Source: Jeotgalibacillus terrae (GTDB lineage Bacteria > Bacillota > Bacilli > Bacillales > Jeotgalibacillaceae). From it: 64,000 bases of DNA. Under the pieces are notes generated by a model that worked only from the letters and a program-made list of their open reading frames with translations, made no database searches and was not told the origin of the DNA. The stretch covers positions 26,335 through 90,334 of the forward strand of contig NZ_JAFBDK010000016.1 in NCBI RefSeq assembly GCF_016908195.1. The letters are read 5' to 3'. The translations under genes were made by a program, and so were the position numbers. The stretch's first letter is position 1; each line of letters begins with the position of its first letter. This document shows positions 8,578-18,366 of the stretch, piece after piece.

Positions 8578-9852
8578 TTATGAAATCATCGTCTTCAACA
8601 ATTCCTGATACGCTTTCGCCTCATCAGCCTGTCCAGCAGCAAGATACGTTTTAGAAAGACGCTCAACCGGTTCCCTGGCACCCGGATTAAGCTCCATTTC
8701 ATACGTATAACAGTCAATTGCTTCATTGTAGAATCCGATTTTTTCATAGAGTTCTCCAGCAGCAGTCTGCTGTTCAGGATCTTCCGCTATTTCTGCAAGC
8801 TGTCTGACCAGCTGATAGACGGGCAGGTGAGAGACACATTCCAGTTGATGTAAAAGTGTATCAATATGATGGTCCGGTGATTTCCCAAGCGAGTTGAGAA
8901 TCATCTGGTTCAGTTCCATCGGGTGTTCAGCAAGCATAGGCGAAAGCTTACTGCAAAGGTCTGCAAATGAAATGCCTTCAAGATTATCCTGATTCTGCAG
9001 CAGTGCCCTTAAATCTCTGACATCTGCAGCTTTCAATTTAAAAGGGGTGGTGATCAGTAATCTGACAGCTTCAGCCGGCTGTTCATTTCTGACAAATTCT
9101 CTGAATGAATGTCTTGCAGGTTCATCATAACCGTCCGATAGCAACCTTTCGTAAAGCGTCTGCTGCTGAACAGGGGAATAATGAGTGCTTGTAAACGCGA
9201 GCAGGGTTTTAAAAGTACCCGGTCCCGGCGTTAGTCTGTACTCTTCTTCCGCTGCAGCGAGCTGGTGCTGGATAGAGAAGCCGTTAACCAGATTTCTTTT
9301 TTGCCAAAGCTGTCGCTGATCATCTGACAGATCGACCTTTTCAGAGCGTGTCGACTTTACCCACTCATGTTCAGGGTAAATAGATTTAATCCGCTGAAAA
9401 ACCAATTCTGCTTTCTTGAACTTCCCTTCCCGCTTATATGTGTAGTAATGCTCCCTTAGTACTTTAAACAGTTTTTCTTCTCTGATCAGACCGTCAAAGC
9501 AGCTGAAGATGTCAACGGTCTGCAAGGGATCCGTCTGCAGTTTTTTCATCAGTGTTGTCAGCGACTGGTTTTGTATCGTTTCTCCCTGGGCGGCCAGTTG
9601 ATCTGCCAGCGGATGGGGACATAAAAAAACAATTCCCTGCGTGAACGCTTCTTCAGTGTAGCTGCGTCTTTTAGAACGGCTCACTTTTTTAGCGGCAAGG
9701 AATTGCTGATCTTTAAAATATAGGTGATATAAAAAGTCGTGCTTATCTTGGGCTTCAAGGATCGTACACGGAACGTGAATAGCCAGACGGACTGGCGTCA
9801 GGGCGGTTATGGATTGAGCTTTGTCTTTTAAGTAAAAGGTTTGATTCAACAT
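8578..9852 (-). CDS. uncharacterised protein with C-terminal TPR-like helices
   Basis: A 424-residue soluble protein that I do not recognise as a named family. The N-terminal 100 residues are mixed and basic. The C-terminal part (about 340-424) has helix-turn-helix repeats of TPR character (AGELYEKIGFYNEAIDCYTYEMELNPGA, then ETYLAAGQADEAKAY-like helices). There is no signal peptide or transmembrane segment. It is convergent with the DUF2254 gene and appears to be a single-gene unit. A scaffold or protein-interaction role is only an inference from the repeats. Confidence 0.7.
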   Translation of the reverse strand: MLNQTFYLKDKAQSITALTPVRLAIHVPCTILEAQDKHDFLYHLYFKDQQFLAAKKVSRSKRRSYTEEAFTQGIVFLCPHPLADQLAAQGETIQNQSLTTLMKKLQTDPLQTVDIFSCFDGLIREEKLFKVLREHYYTYKREGKFKKAELVFQRIKSIYPEHEWVKSTRSEKVDLSDDQRQLWQKRNLVNGFSIQHQLAAAEEEYRLTPGPGTFKTLLAFTSTHYSPVQQQTLYERLLSDGYDEPARHSFREFVRNEQPAEAVRLLITTPFKLKAADVRDLRALLQNQDNLEGISFADLCSKLSPMLAEHPMELNQMILNSLGKSPDHHIDTLLHQLECVSHLPVYQLVRQLAEIAEDPEQQTAAGELYEKIGFYNEAIDCYTYEMELNPGAREPVERLSKTYLAAGQADEAKAYQELLKTMIS

Positions 9853-10079
9853 TCTCGTTCCTCCTCTCAGATTCAGGTTTATTATATCATACTTTTAAGC
9901 ATACGAATGAAGACTTATGAACCAGGACTAAAGTTTATTTGGTACTCGAAATAAAATATAAGTGATATATTTACCCCTTTTTGGGAGAAATTAACCGTGT
10001 TAAATTTCACTTTATTCTGAAAATTTCGCATGTTAAGCTGTAAAAGCATGACAAAACGTAGTTCGAAAGGGGAAATAAG

Positions 10080-12191
10080 ATGAAAAAGAAACCGGTATTA
10101 AAAGTACTATCTTCAAGTGCACTGGCACTTTCACTATTAGCTCCGGCTGCTATAGTCCCGGGCACAGCATCAGCTGCACCTGCAGACACGCCAAACTGGG
10201 ATACTGAACGCTACGGGGATCGTCAGGACATAGATACATATCTTCAGAGTCTGAGTGAAGATGAGGATTTCCTGAAGCAGGCTGAAAAGAAAATCAAAGC
10301 GCAGGCCGGACAACTGCAGGATGATGAAGAGTCATCAGAGCCTGATGCAGCAGGTGAAGAGCATTTTACTTATGATGGTGGTACCAAGCTGTTTTTAGAC
10401 CGCAACTTAGCATTTAAAGAATTCACCCTGCGGAGTGTAGGAGAGAACGTAGAGGTCTGGGTCGCAAATGATTTGAGTTACCCTGAAGGTGACCCTCGCG
10501 CAGCGGACGTTGTCACACAGGAGCAAGTTGATCAGTTGACGGCTGAGTTTGATTCGAATATGTATCCGGTCGCAACAGACTTCTTCGGTACACCAGACCA
10601 GCTTGACGGATCAAATGCTACGGTTCCCGGAATGGTTGGTCTGCCTGACGATTATTATGAAGGCAGCGATAAAGTGATCATGATGATTGATAACGTAAAA
10701 GATGATGCGTACTATGATCCGGAATATCCATTCTTTGTAGCAGGATTCTTCTGGCAGACGCTTGAAAATTATATGGACCGTAATATCATTACAATTGATA
10801 CAAATAATTGGGAAGAGCGTCTTGAATCAACATTCTACGCAACGACGATTCATGAACTTCAGCACTTAATTCATGCTGATAACGACGCAGCAGAAGAAAC
10901 TTGGCTGAATGAAGGGATGTCAACGTTCTCTGAATACCTTGGCGGATATGGTCATGGTGAAGGGTCAATTAATTTCTTCCTGGATCATCCCGAGAATTCG
11001 TTAGTAAACTGGGATGACCACAAAAATGCTTCAACTGGTCCAGAAACGATCGCAGACTATGGACAAGTATATCTGTTTACACTTTATCTGTATGACAAAT
11101 ATGGTCAGGAATTTATCCGTGAACTTGCTACAGCTGAAACACAGGGAATTGCTTCAGTAGACGAAGTATTTGCTTCTAATGGAATTGATATGACATTTAA
11201 AGAAGTCTATCAGAACTTTATGACAGCACTTGCACTTGATGACGGCAAAGGTAACCAGGGCGTATATGAATTTGACAGCATCAATCTGCGTGACCTGCCA
11301 GTTGATAATGAGGGTACAAAGCGCGGCACAACAGTCAGCTATGAAAACGCACTTGAAGTTGAAAAAGAAGGCGTACCTGCATGGGGCGGAGACTTCAAAT
11401 CAATCGACTTCTCGAACAAAGTAAAAGATTTTAAGTTTAATGGAATCGACTTCCTTCAGCAATGGACGTCAGTTGAAGATCCATTAAATCCTGATAACCA
11501 GGTGCTTTACAGCCAAAATGGAACTGAATCTGACAGCGAGCTGATCTTGGAAGCTGACCTGACAGGCAAAGATTCAGCAACACTTACATTTGACCACCTG
11601 TACGACATTGAAGAAACTTGGGATTACGGCATTGTTCAGGTGTCGACTGATAACGGCAAAACATGGACATCGCTTGAGAACGAAAATACACGTACAGAAG
11701 TAGCAGATGGTGGATATCCTACAATTATTGAAAACGTACCAGGCTTCACAGGTAAAGTAGACGAGTGGACAAGCGAATCATTCGACCTGAGCGCGTACGC
11801 AGGTCAGGAAGTCCTTGTCTCATTCCGCTACATGGAAGACTGGGCTTCCAGCCATGAGGGATGGTACATCGATAACGTTCAGGTAGAAGCAGCAGGCTTT
11901 GAATCTGACGGCTCATCAGTTGAACCATTCAATTCACTTGCTGAAATGAATGAAGAATTCCTTGAGTACACAGTTACCTTCATTCAGGAACGCGGAAAAG
12001 GAAACGCGCATCCGAAAGTATGGCACGTCGATCCATTTACAATCAATGATGAAGACGCACTGCAACTGAACCAGTTGTTTAAAAACGGAAATGTTAAAAT
12101 GATCACAACATTTGCAGCGCCGGAAGGTATTACAAGCCCTGTTGACTTTACGTATGAACTATTAACGAAAGCCAACAAGAATAACAGATAA
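10080..12191 (+). CDS. secreted zinc metallopeptidase with immune-inhibitor-A-like C-terminal module
   Basis: A 703-residue extracellular peptidase. Residues 1-32 are a signal peptide (KKK, hydrophobic core, cleavage after GTASA). An acidic propeptide-like stretch (about 35-95) follows. The catalytic motif is H258-E-L-Q-H262 with a downstream WLNEG whose E278 is the likely third zinc ligand, a gluzincin arrangement closer to hyicolysin (M30) than to M6. Residues about 445-600 resemble the beta-sandwich found after the catalytic domain in immune inhibitor A (GIVQVSTDNGKTW, GWYIDNVQVEA). The mixed architecture makes exact family assignment uncertain. It is monocistronic, with a terminator directly behind. 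Confidence 0.82.
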   Translation: MKKKPVLKVLSSSALALSLLAPAAIVPGTASAAPADTPNWDTERYGDRQDIDTYLQSLSEDEDFLKQAEKKIKAQAGQLQDDEESSEPDAAGEEHFTYDGGTKLFLDRNLAFKEFTLRSVGENVEVWVANDLSYPEGDPRAADVVTQEQVDQLTAEFDSNMYPVATDFFGTPDQLDGSNATVPGMVGLPDDYYEGSDKVIMMIDNVKDDAYYDPEYPFFVAGFFWQTLENYMDRNIITIDTNNWEERLESTFYATTIHELQHLIHADNDAAEETWLNEGMSTFSEYLGGYGHGEGSINFFLDHPENSLVNWDDHKNASTGPETIADYGQVYLFTLYLYDKYGQEFIRELATAETQGIASVDEVFASNGIDMTFKEVYQNFMTALALDDGKGNQGVYEFDSINLRDLPVDNEGTKRGTTVSYENALEVEKEGVPAWGGDFKSIDFSNKVKDFKFNGIDFLQQWTSVEDPLNPDNQVLYSQNGTESDSELILEADLTGKDSATLTFDHLYDIEETWDYGIVQVSTDNGKTWTSLENENTRTEVADGGYPTIIENVPGFTGKVDEWTSESFDLSAYAGQEVLVSFRYMEDWASSHEGWYIDNVQVEAAGFESDGSSVEPFNSLAEMNEEFLEYTVTFIQERGKGNAHPKVWHVDPFTINDEDALQLNQLFKNGNVKMITTFAAPEGITSPVDFTYELLTKANKNNR

Positions 12192-12199
12192 CCAGCATG

Positions 12200-12230
12200 A
12201 AAAGAGCACTCCTCACAGGGTGCTCTTTTT
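12200..12230 (+). terminator. terminator of the secreted peptidase gene
   Basis: Stem AAAGAGCAC / GTGCTCTTT followed by a T run, 9 bp after the stop codon. Confidence 0.9.
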
Positions 12231-12273
12231 GTGGGTAAATAAAACATATTATGGGTATTATATAAGTTATGGT

Positions 12274-12290
12274 ATAGCAAAGTTTATCGC
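12274..12290 (+). promoter_or_regulatory. shared upstream motif, kbl copy
   Basis: ATAGCAAAGTTTATCGC lies 167 bp upstream of kbl. The same word with two changes (ATAGCACAATTTATCGC) occurs upstream of the threonine dehydrogenase gene at 20498-20514 in the same orientation, preceded in both by GTTAT. Since the two enzymes form one pathway, this is a candidate common operator. Confidence 0.5.
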
Positions 12291-12440
12291 CAGCCAATTT
12301 TCACAGAGAAATACATAATGCATACGCATTGCTTTGTCCGTAATACATAAACATGTTAAAATAAATATTGTGTTAAATACTTTCAAAACAACAAAAAATG
12401 TTCTTTTCAGAAGGACAAATGTAAACGAGGAGGAAATAAA

Positions 12441-13628
12441 ATGTCTAAAGTACTTCATCAGTTTTTACAGGATAATCTGAACGATTTAAAAGATAAGGGA
12501 CTATATAATGAAATTGATCCGGTTGAAGGTCCGAATGGCGCGATGATTACAATCGGCGGCCAGGAGCTGATCAACCTTTCTTCTAATAACTATCTTGGGC
12601 TTGCAACAAACGATCACTTAAAAGAAGTGGCTAAAAAAGCCATTGATCATTACGGAGTAGGCGCAGGGGCAGTACGTACAATCAACGGAACCCTTGATGT
12701 CCACGTTAAGCTTGAAGAAAAGCTTGCTGAATTCAAAGGAACAGAAGCAGCGATTGCCTACCAGTCAGGTTTCAACTGTAATATGGCTGCGATCTCAGCT
12801 GTTATGGATAAAAACGACGCAATTCTTTCTGATGAACTGAATCATGCTTCTATTATCGATGGCTGCCGTCTGTCAAAAGCAAAAATCATCCGTGTGAAAC
12901 ACTCAGATATGGATGATCTGCGTGCAAAAGCGAAAGAAGCAACAGAATCAGGTCTTTATAACAAAGTCATGGTGATTACTGATGGCGTATTTTCAATGGA
13001 TGGAGACGTTGCGAAGCTTCCTGAAATCGTTGAAATCGCGAAAGAATTCGATCTGATCACATATGTGGATGACGCACACGGATCTGGTGTAATGGGTAAA
13101 GGAAAAGGAACAGTTAAGCACTTTGGCCTTGAAAAAGATGTGGACTTCCAGATGGGTACACTTTCAAAAGCAATTGGTGTAGTCGGTGGATACGTAGCAG
13201 GTACACAGGATCTGATCGACCTGCTGAAAGTCCGTTCACGCCCATTCCTGTTCTCGACAGCACTGACACCTGGAGATACAGTTGCCATTACAGAAGCGCT
13301 GCAGATCTTACTTGATAGCACTGAACTTCACGATAAGCTGTGGGATAACGGTGACTACCTGAAAGCCGGTCTGAAGAAACTCGGTTTTGATATTGGTGAA
13401 AGTGAAACACCGATTACACCGGTCATCATTGGTGAAGAAAAGCTTACTCAAAAGTTCAGTAAACGTTTATTTGAAGAAGGCGTATACGCAAAATCAATCG
13501 TCTTCCCAACCGTCCCCCGCGGCACAGGGCGTGTAAGAAATATGCCTACAGCAGCCCATACTAAAGAACAGCTTGATGAAGCAGTTAAAGTATATGAAAA
13601 AGTAGGTAAAGAATTAGGGATTATCTAA
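12441..13628 (+). CDS. kbl: glycine C-acetyltransferase (2-amino-3-ketobutyrate CoA ligase)
   Basis: A PLP enzyme of 395 residues that splits 2-amino-3-ketobutyrate with CoA into glycine and acetyl-CoA, the second step of threonine degradation. It shows the alpha-oxoamine synthase fold marks: NYLGL near the start, the DELNHAS stretch, the DDAHGSG cofactor-binding motif and the TLSKAIG motif whose Lys carries PLP. Length is as expected (about 395). AGGAGG lies 8 bp before the ATG. Its partner dehydrogenase is 7 kb downstream at 20712 rather than adjacent, and the two upstream regions share a 17-bp motif. Confidence 0.94.
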   Translation: MSKVLHQFLQDNLNDLKDKGLYNEIDPVEGPNGAMITIGGQELINLSSNNYLGLATNDHLKEVAKKAIDHYGVGAGAVRTINGTLDVHVKLEEKLAEFKGTEAAIAYQSGFNCNMAAISAVMDKNDAILSDELNHASIIDGCRLSKAKIIRVKHSDMDDLRAKAKEATESGLYNKVMVITDGVFSMDGDVAKLPEIVEIAKEFDLITYVDDAHGSGVMGKGKGTVKHFGLEKDVDFQMGTLSKAIGVVGGYVAGTQDLIDLLKVRSRPFLFSTALTPGDTVAITEALQILLDSTELHDKLWDNGDYLKAGLKKLGFDIGESETPITPVIIGEEKLTQKFSKRLFEEGVYAKSIVFPTVPRGTGRVRNMPTAAHTKEQLDEAVKVYEKVGKELGII

Positions 13629-13650
13629 AAACCGTATAAATGTCTAATTC

Positions 13651-13681
13651 GAAACGCACAGAGATAAAATCTGTGCGTTTC
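13651..13681 (+). terminator. terminator of kbl
   Basis: Stem GAAACGCACAGA / TCTGTGCGTTTC with a 7-nt loop, 22 bp after the stop codon. Confidence 0.85.
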
Positions 13682-13786
13682 TTATATGTAACGATAGACT
13701 TACAAAATAAAGAAAATATGATATATTTTAGTGGTGAGAATGTAAGGGACAAAAAGTATATATAAATAAGAAGGGAGTGTACTTAA

Positions 13787-13924
13787 ATGAAAGATTTGAA
13801 GAAAGAGTACCCGGTTTTGGAGAAGGATGAATATCATCGGAGAATGAAGAGTAAAAACCACGGTTTAATATTAGATACGATAAATGGCGTATTGAATTTT
13901 ATTCTGAAAATTGTTTTCAGATGA
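13787..13924 (+). CDS. small basic protein, 45 residues
   Basis: A short frame beginning MKDLKKEYPVLEKDEYHRR and ending in a hydrophobic, aromatic helix (GVLNFILKIVFR). A good ribosome site (AAGGGAGTG) lies 8 bp upstream, a TATATA-like -10 lies about 25 bp before the start, and a weak hairpin follows the stop. The amphipathic tail suggests membrane association. I do not recognise a family. The reading is supported by its signals rather than by known homologues. Confidence 0.55.
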   Translation: MKDLKKEYPVLEKDEYHRRMKSKNHGLILDTINGVLNFILKIVFR

Positions 13925-13990
13925 TAAAAAGAGACTTCATTATAATAGAAGCCCCTTAATCAGATTGTCATATGCTTGACCTGCATTACA

Positions 13991-14341
13991 TTAATAATAC
14001 AGGAAAAGCCCAATCCCCATTAACATGAATGTAATAATACCTGCGAATAAAAGCGGCTTTGTATTAAAATATGACGCAGCGTCAGAAAGAGATCTCATAT
14101 CCTCCACTTCTTCTTTGGTCATTTTTTTGCCAATCATCAGCACTTTTCTAAGACTGTCCGTTGTAATATCAAAAAAACCTGTACTGAGTATATAGAATGT
14201 AACTGCTATAAATAAGTAGATAAAACTGATATAAAAAGAGGCATCAATGAAGCTTTCCAGCCCCGGCTCAGCGTTGCCTGACAGTAAAACTATTCCATAA
14301 AAAAGATATCCTAGGAAAACAAATAAAACGGTATATTTCAT
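13991..14341 (-). CDS. small membrane protein, DUF3899-like
   Basis: A 116-residue protein with three hydrophobic segments (about 3-20, 33-53 and 97-115) and a central charged cytosolic loop (KKMTKEEVEDMRSLSDAASYF). Layout and length match the DUF3899 proteins found near oligopeptide importers in Bacillus relatives, although I assign this from memory and not from a search. It is divergent from oppA, with a 238-bp shared intergenic region. Confidence 0.6.
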   Translation of the reverse strand: MKYTVLFVFLGYLFYGIVLLSGNAEPGLESFIDASFYISFIYLFIAVTFYILSTGFFDITTDSLRKVLMIGKKMTKEEVEDMRSLSDAASYFNTKPLLFAGIITFMLMGIGLFLYY

Positions 14342-14504
14342 GCCTGATCTTCACTCCTGTGTTAAAGTTACAATGACAAATCAACAAGGTGACGCTTTTA
14401 ATCGCTAAAGTGTTACAAAAGTAAAATTAAACCAATATTATTATCATTTTATGACTAATACTATTGTAACACAGGAAATTAAAAAAATAATTCTTTGTAA
14501 TGTG

Positions 14505-14532
14505 TGTACAATAGTCAAAAAAATTGTATAAT
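14505..14532 (+). promoter_or_regulatory. opp operon promoter
   Basis: TGTACA (14505-14510) and TATAAT (14527-14532) are separated by 16 bp, about 48 bp before the oppA start. The surrounding 150 bp is very AT-rich with several GTTACA/TGTAAC words, which could be regulator half-sites. Confidence 0.5.
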
Positions 14533-14579
14533 TGTGAATGTATCAATTTTAGATATAAATAAAGGGAGGTCACTTAAGA

Positions 14580-16265
14580 ATGAGAAAGTTTTCTTTTCTA
14601 CTTGTACTTACGCTAGTAGCAAGCATCTTTTTAGCAGCTTGTTATGGTGGCGACAACGGCTCTGATGACGCTGGTTCAGACGATGCTGGTTCTGATGATG
14701 CTGGTTCTGAGACAGCAGGTCAGGAACTACGTGTAATGGAGTCATCTGCAATTCCTGTAATGGACACAATCATGGCGTCTGATACAGTAAGTTTCACAAC
14801 TATGAACAACGTTATGGAAGGTCTTTACCGTATTAATGCTGATCAGCAAGAAGTTCCGGCATTAGCTGAGGGTGAGCCTGAAGTAAGTGAAGACGGTAAA
14901 GTCTACACGTTCAAAATCCGCGAAGATGCAGTATGGTCTAATGGGGATCCTGTAACTGCTAACGACTTCGTATATGCATGGCAGCGCGCTCTTGATCCGG
15001 ACAGCGGTTCAAGCTACGGACCTTACCTAATGGAAGGTAAAATTGCTGGAGCGTCAGAAGTATTCAACGATGGTGCAGACCCAAGTACACTTGGTGCTAA
15101 GGCAATCGATGAAAAAACACTTGAAGTAACACTTGTTAAGCCAATTTCTTACTTCAACTCTCTAATGGCATTCCCAACGTTCTTCCCACAAAACCAGGCT
15201 TTTGTTGAAGAACAGGGAGAAGATTATGCAACTAGTGCAGATACAATTCTTTACAATGGACCTTTCGTTCTTGAAAACTGGGACGGCAGTACTGATGGAG
15301 AATGGGTTTACGCTAAAAATGAAGACTACTGGGATGCAGATAATGTAGCCCTTGATAAGATTACATTTAATGAAGTAAAAGATTCACAAACAGCTGTAAA
15401 TGCTTATGAATCAGGTGAAGCTGATATTACAACTAAGCTTTCATCAGAACTTGTACCTCAGTATGAGGGTGATGAAAACATGGTTTCATGGTTAGAGCCA
15501 ACAGTATTCTGGATCAAGATGAACCAGACGAATGAAGCTCTACAAAACGAAAACATCAGAAGAGCACTTGCAATGGCAATTGATAAGCAGTCTCTAACTG
15601 ACAATATCTTTAACAACGGTTCTATTCCTGCAAACTATGCTGTACCAAAAGAATTTGTTCAGCATCCTGAAACAGGAGCAGATTTCCGTGAAGCAAACGG
15701 CGATATGCTGACTTACAATGTTGAAGAAGCTCAAAAGTTCTGGCAGCAGGGTCTTGAAGAGCTTGGTGTAGATTCTCTTGAACTTCGCTACCTTGGTGGT
15801 GACTCTGAAGCTGCTAAGACTTCAGATGAGTTCATCAAAGATCAGCTTGAAACAAATCTTGAAGGATTAACAATTACACTTGAAAGCGTACCTTTCAGTG
15901 TACGTCTTGAAAGAGATACTGCTCTTGATTATGACCTTCAAATGGCTGGTTGGGGACCTGACTACCTGGATCCAATTTCTTTCTCTGATCTTTGGATTAC
16001 AGATGGCGGTAACAACAACATGGCTTACTCAAGTGAAGAGTATGACAGACTTCTAAAAGAAGCTGAAACAACTTATGCTAACGATCCTGTTAAGCGTTGG
16101 GAAACACTTCAGGAAGCTGAAAGAGTACTATTAGAAGAAGATGCTGCGATTGTTCCAATCTACCAGCGTCAGTCTAATATCCTTGTAAATGAGAATGTAA
16201 ATGACTTTACTTATCATTTCGTAGGACCTGAGTACAGCTTCTATCCAATTTCTATGGGTGAATAA
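14580..16265 (+). CDS. oppA: oligopeptide ABC transporter, substrate-binding lipoprotein
   Basis: Extracellular peptide-binding protein of 561 residues anchored by lipid at Cys21 (lipobox LAAC). After the cysteine comes a flexible acidic linker containing three near-identical GSDDA units encoded by a 15-bp DNA repeat (from 14658). The body is a family-5 solute-binding protein with the typical opening (VYTFKIREDAVWSNGDPV) and full length. It is the first gene of oppABCDF. In Bacillus this system imports peptides as nutrients and as signals for sporulation and competence. GGGAGGT lies 9 bp before the ATG. Confidence 0.94.
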   Translation: MRKFSFLLVLTLVASIFLAACYGGDNGSDDAGSDDAGSDDAGSETAGQELRVMESSAIPVMDTIMASDTVSFTTMNNVMEGLYRINADQQEVPALAEGEPEVSEDGKVYTFKIREDAVWSNGDPVTANDFVYAWQRALDPDSGSSYGPYLMEGKIAGASEVFNDGADPSTLGAKAIDEKTLEVTLVKPISYFNSLMAFPTFFPQNQAFVEEQGEDYATSADTILYNGPFVLENWDGSTDGEWVYAKNEDYWDADNVALDKITFNEVKDSQTAVNAYESGEADITTKLSSELVPQYEGDENMVSWLEPTVFWIKMNQTNEALQNENIRRALAMAIDKQSLTDNIFNNGSIPANYAVPKEFVQHPETGADFREANGDMLTYNVEEAQKFWQQGLEELGVDSLELRYLGGDSEAAKTSDEFIKDQLETNLEGLTITLESVPFSVRLERDTALDYDLQMAGWGPDYLDPISFSDLWITDGGNNNMAYSSEEYDRLLKEAETTYANDPVKRWETLQEAERVLLEEDAAIVPIYQRQSNILVNENVNDFTYHFVGPEYSFYPISMGE

Positions 16266-16301
16266 TTAAATCGTAAGAATTAAAATGATATGATGACCTG
16301 G

Positions 16302-16331
16302 AAGAGAGAGTATGATTTTATACTCTCTCTT
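16302..16331 (+). promoter_or_regulatory. oppA-oppB intercistronic hairpin
   Basis: The perfect 12-bp stem AAGAGAGAGTAT / ATACTCTCTCTT with a 6-nt loop lies in the 125-bp gap. The following T run is short (TTTC), so it looks like a partial terminator or a 3' stabiliser that keeps the binding protein more abundant than the membrane parts. Confidence 0.65.
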
Positions 16332-16390
16332 TCAGTGTCAAAAAGTATTCTAAAAATATTTTATATTCGCACAAAATGGAGGTGTGAAGA

Positions 16391-17320
16391 TTGGGTAAAT
16401 ATGTCTTGCAACGCATATTTTATATGGCGTTAACCTTATTTATCGTAATCTCTTTAACGTTTTTCCTGATGCAGTTAATACCTGGTTCACCTTTTTCCAC
16501 TGCTGCTAAGCTCTCAGACTCACAACTGGCAATTATGAATGCAAAATACGGACTCGATCAGCCTTTGCCGGTACAGTATGCAATGTATATGGGTAATGTG
16601 CTTCAGGGAGATCTCGGTGTATCTTTTCAATTCAGTAACACGCCTGTCACTGAATTAATTGCAGGGAGAATTGGTCCTTCTTTATCCTTAGGATTGCAGG
16701 CAATGATTTTCGGTACAATTTTCGGAATCTTACTTGGAATCATTGCGGCTCTCAGACAGAATACATGGCTTGATTATGGTTCCACGTTTGTTGCCGTTCT
16801 TGGTAAATCAATCCCGTCATTTGTATTTGCTGCAATGCTTCAATATATTATTGGTGTTCAGTTAGGCTGGTTACCTGTAGCATTTTGGCGTGGGTTTGAG
16901 TATTCCATCCTTCCTACGATTGCATTGTCCATATTCCCCATCTCGATTGCTGCCAGATTTATGAGAACAGAAATGATTGATGTTCTAGGTTCGGATTATA
17001 TTACTCTTGCAAAAGCAAAAGGTGCTTCAGGTTATGAAATTGCCTTTAAACATGCAATGAGAAATGCGCTGATTCCGGTTGTAACAGTTTTAGGACCATT
17101 AACTGTAAGTTTAATTACAGGTTCTCTGGTAGTAGAACGGGTATTTGCAATTCCTGGACTCGGTGAACAATTCGTTACATCAATTAACGTACTAGATTAC
17201 TCTGTTATTATGGGTACAACAATACTATTTGCGTCGCTATTTATTTTCACAGTGTTTGTAGTAGATATTCTTTATAGTATTATTGATCCTCGTATCAGAT
17301 TGTCAGGGGGAAATAACTAA
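16391..17320 (+). CDS. oppB: oligopeptide ABC transporter, permease
   Basis: A 309-residue inner permease subunit with six predicted membrane segments and the ABC-permease EAA loop around residues 195-225 (RFMRTEMIDVLGSDYITLAKAKG region). The start codon is TTG at 16391, chosen because GGAGGTG lies 10 bp upstream and the encoded MGKYVLQRIFYM is the normal family opening. It overlaps oppC by one base (TAATG), a sign of translational coupling. Confidence 0.94.
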   Translation: MGKYVLQRIFYMALTLFIVISLTFFLMQLIPGSPFSTAAKLSDSQLAIMNAKYGLDQPLPVQYAMYMGNVLQGDLGVSFQFSNTPVTELIAGRIGPSLSLGLQAMIFGTIFGILLGIIAALRQNTWLDYGSTFVAVLGKSIPSFVFAAMLQYIIGVQLGWLPVAFWRGFEYSILPTIALSIFPISIAARFMRTEMIDVLGSDYITLAKAKGASGYEIAFKHAMRNALIPVVTVLGPLTVSLITGSLVVERVFAIPGLGEQFVTSINVLDYSVIMGTTILFASLFIFTVFVVDILYSIIDPRIRLSGGNN

Positions 17321-18351
17321 TGGCAAATCATTCCGATAAGCGCTTTCCAAAAGCGATGTTCGAACCTGCCCAGGTAGATGAAGCGCTGGCAGAAAAAATT
17401 GAAAAGCCAAGTTTGAACTTTTGGCAGGATGCTTTTTTAAGAGTCAGAAAAAATAAGGCCGCAATTATCAGTTTCATCATCTTAATGCTACTGGTTATTG
17501 TGACATTTGTAGGTCCATATATTAATGGTTATGACAGCGAAACTCAAAATGCTGCCCATTCTAACCTTCCGCCGAGAATTGATGCACTGGCAGATGTCAG
17601 CTGGCTTCCATTTGAAGGTACGTGGGAAGATCGAAATGGAAATACGCTTTACCCGTACGAAGAACGCGGTATTGAAGAATCATACTGGTTTGGAACGGAT
17701 AAATTTGGACGTGACCTGTTTACCCGCTTATGGGAAGGTGTTCAGATTTCATTATTAATTGCAGTTCTTGCAACGGCTATTGATATGATCATCGGTGTAT
17801 CATATGGTGCCATTTCCGGTTATTTCGGAGGCAGAGTTGATAATATCATGCAGCGTATCATTGAGATTCTGACAGGTATTCCTAACCTGGTTATTGTTAT
17901 TCTATTAATCCTGGTCCTCGAGCCTGGTATACTGTCCATTACACTTGCCCTGGCCATAACCGGCTGGACAACCATGGCGCGTGTTGTACGTGGACAGGTT
18001 CTGAAATTAAAAAATCAGGAGTTTGCGCTTGCCTCTAAGACACTTGGTGCCACTGATTTCCGTATTATCTTTAAGCACCTGATGCCAAATATGGTCGGTG
18101 TTATTATCATCAATACAATGTTTACAATTCCGAATGCGATTTTCTTTGAAGCATTCTTAAGCTTTATTGGACTCGGACTGCAGCCACCTGATGCTTCACT
18201 TGGAACACTGATTGAAGATGGGTTCAAGGTTATGCTTCTGTATCCATCCCAGTTAATTATTCCATCAATCGTGATTAGTATTCTGATGATTACGTTCAAC
18301 CTAATGGCTGATGGATTGCGTGATGCATTCGATCCAAAAATGAGAGACTGA
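17320..18351 (+). CDS. oppC: oligopeptide ABC transporter, permease
   Basis: A 343-residue second permease subunit. It has an N-terminal cytosolic arm, a first membrane helix near residues 47-68, a large external loop containing the family hallmark WFGTDKFGRDLFTRLWEG, and five further helices with the EAA loop near 230-260. It pairs with OppB to form the channel. Its start overlaps the oppB stop codon. Confidence 0.94.
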   Translation: MANHSDKRFPKAMFEPAQVDEALAEKIEKPSLNFWQDAFLRVRKNKAAIISFIILMLLVIVTFVGPYINGYDSETQNAAHSNLPPRIDALADVSWLPFEGTWEDRNGNTLYPYEERGIEESYWFGTDKFGRDLFTRLWEGVQISLLIAVLATAIDMIIGVSYGAISGYFGGRVDNIMQRIIEILTGIPNLVIVILLILVLEPGILSITLALAITGWTTMARVVRGQVLKLKNQEFALASKTLGATDFRIIFKHLMPNMVGVIIINTMFTIPNAIFFEAFLSFIGLGLQPPDASLGTLIEDGFKVMLLYPSQLIIPSIVISILMITFNLMADGLRDAFDPKMRD

Positions 18352-18366
18352 GGCTGGTGAATAATC

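Noticed and set aside
14658..14711. 15-bp DNA repeat
   Set aside because: It encodes the GSDDA linker repeats of OppA and is explained by coding function.
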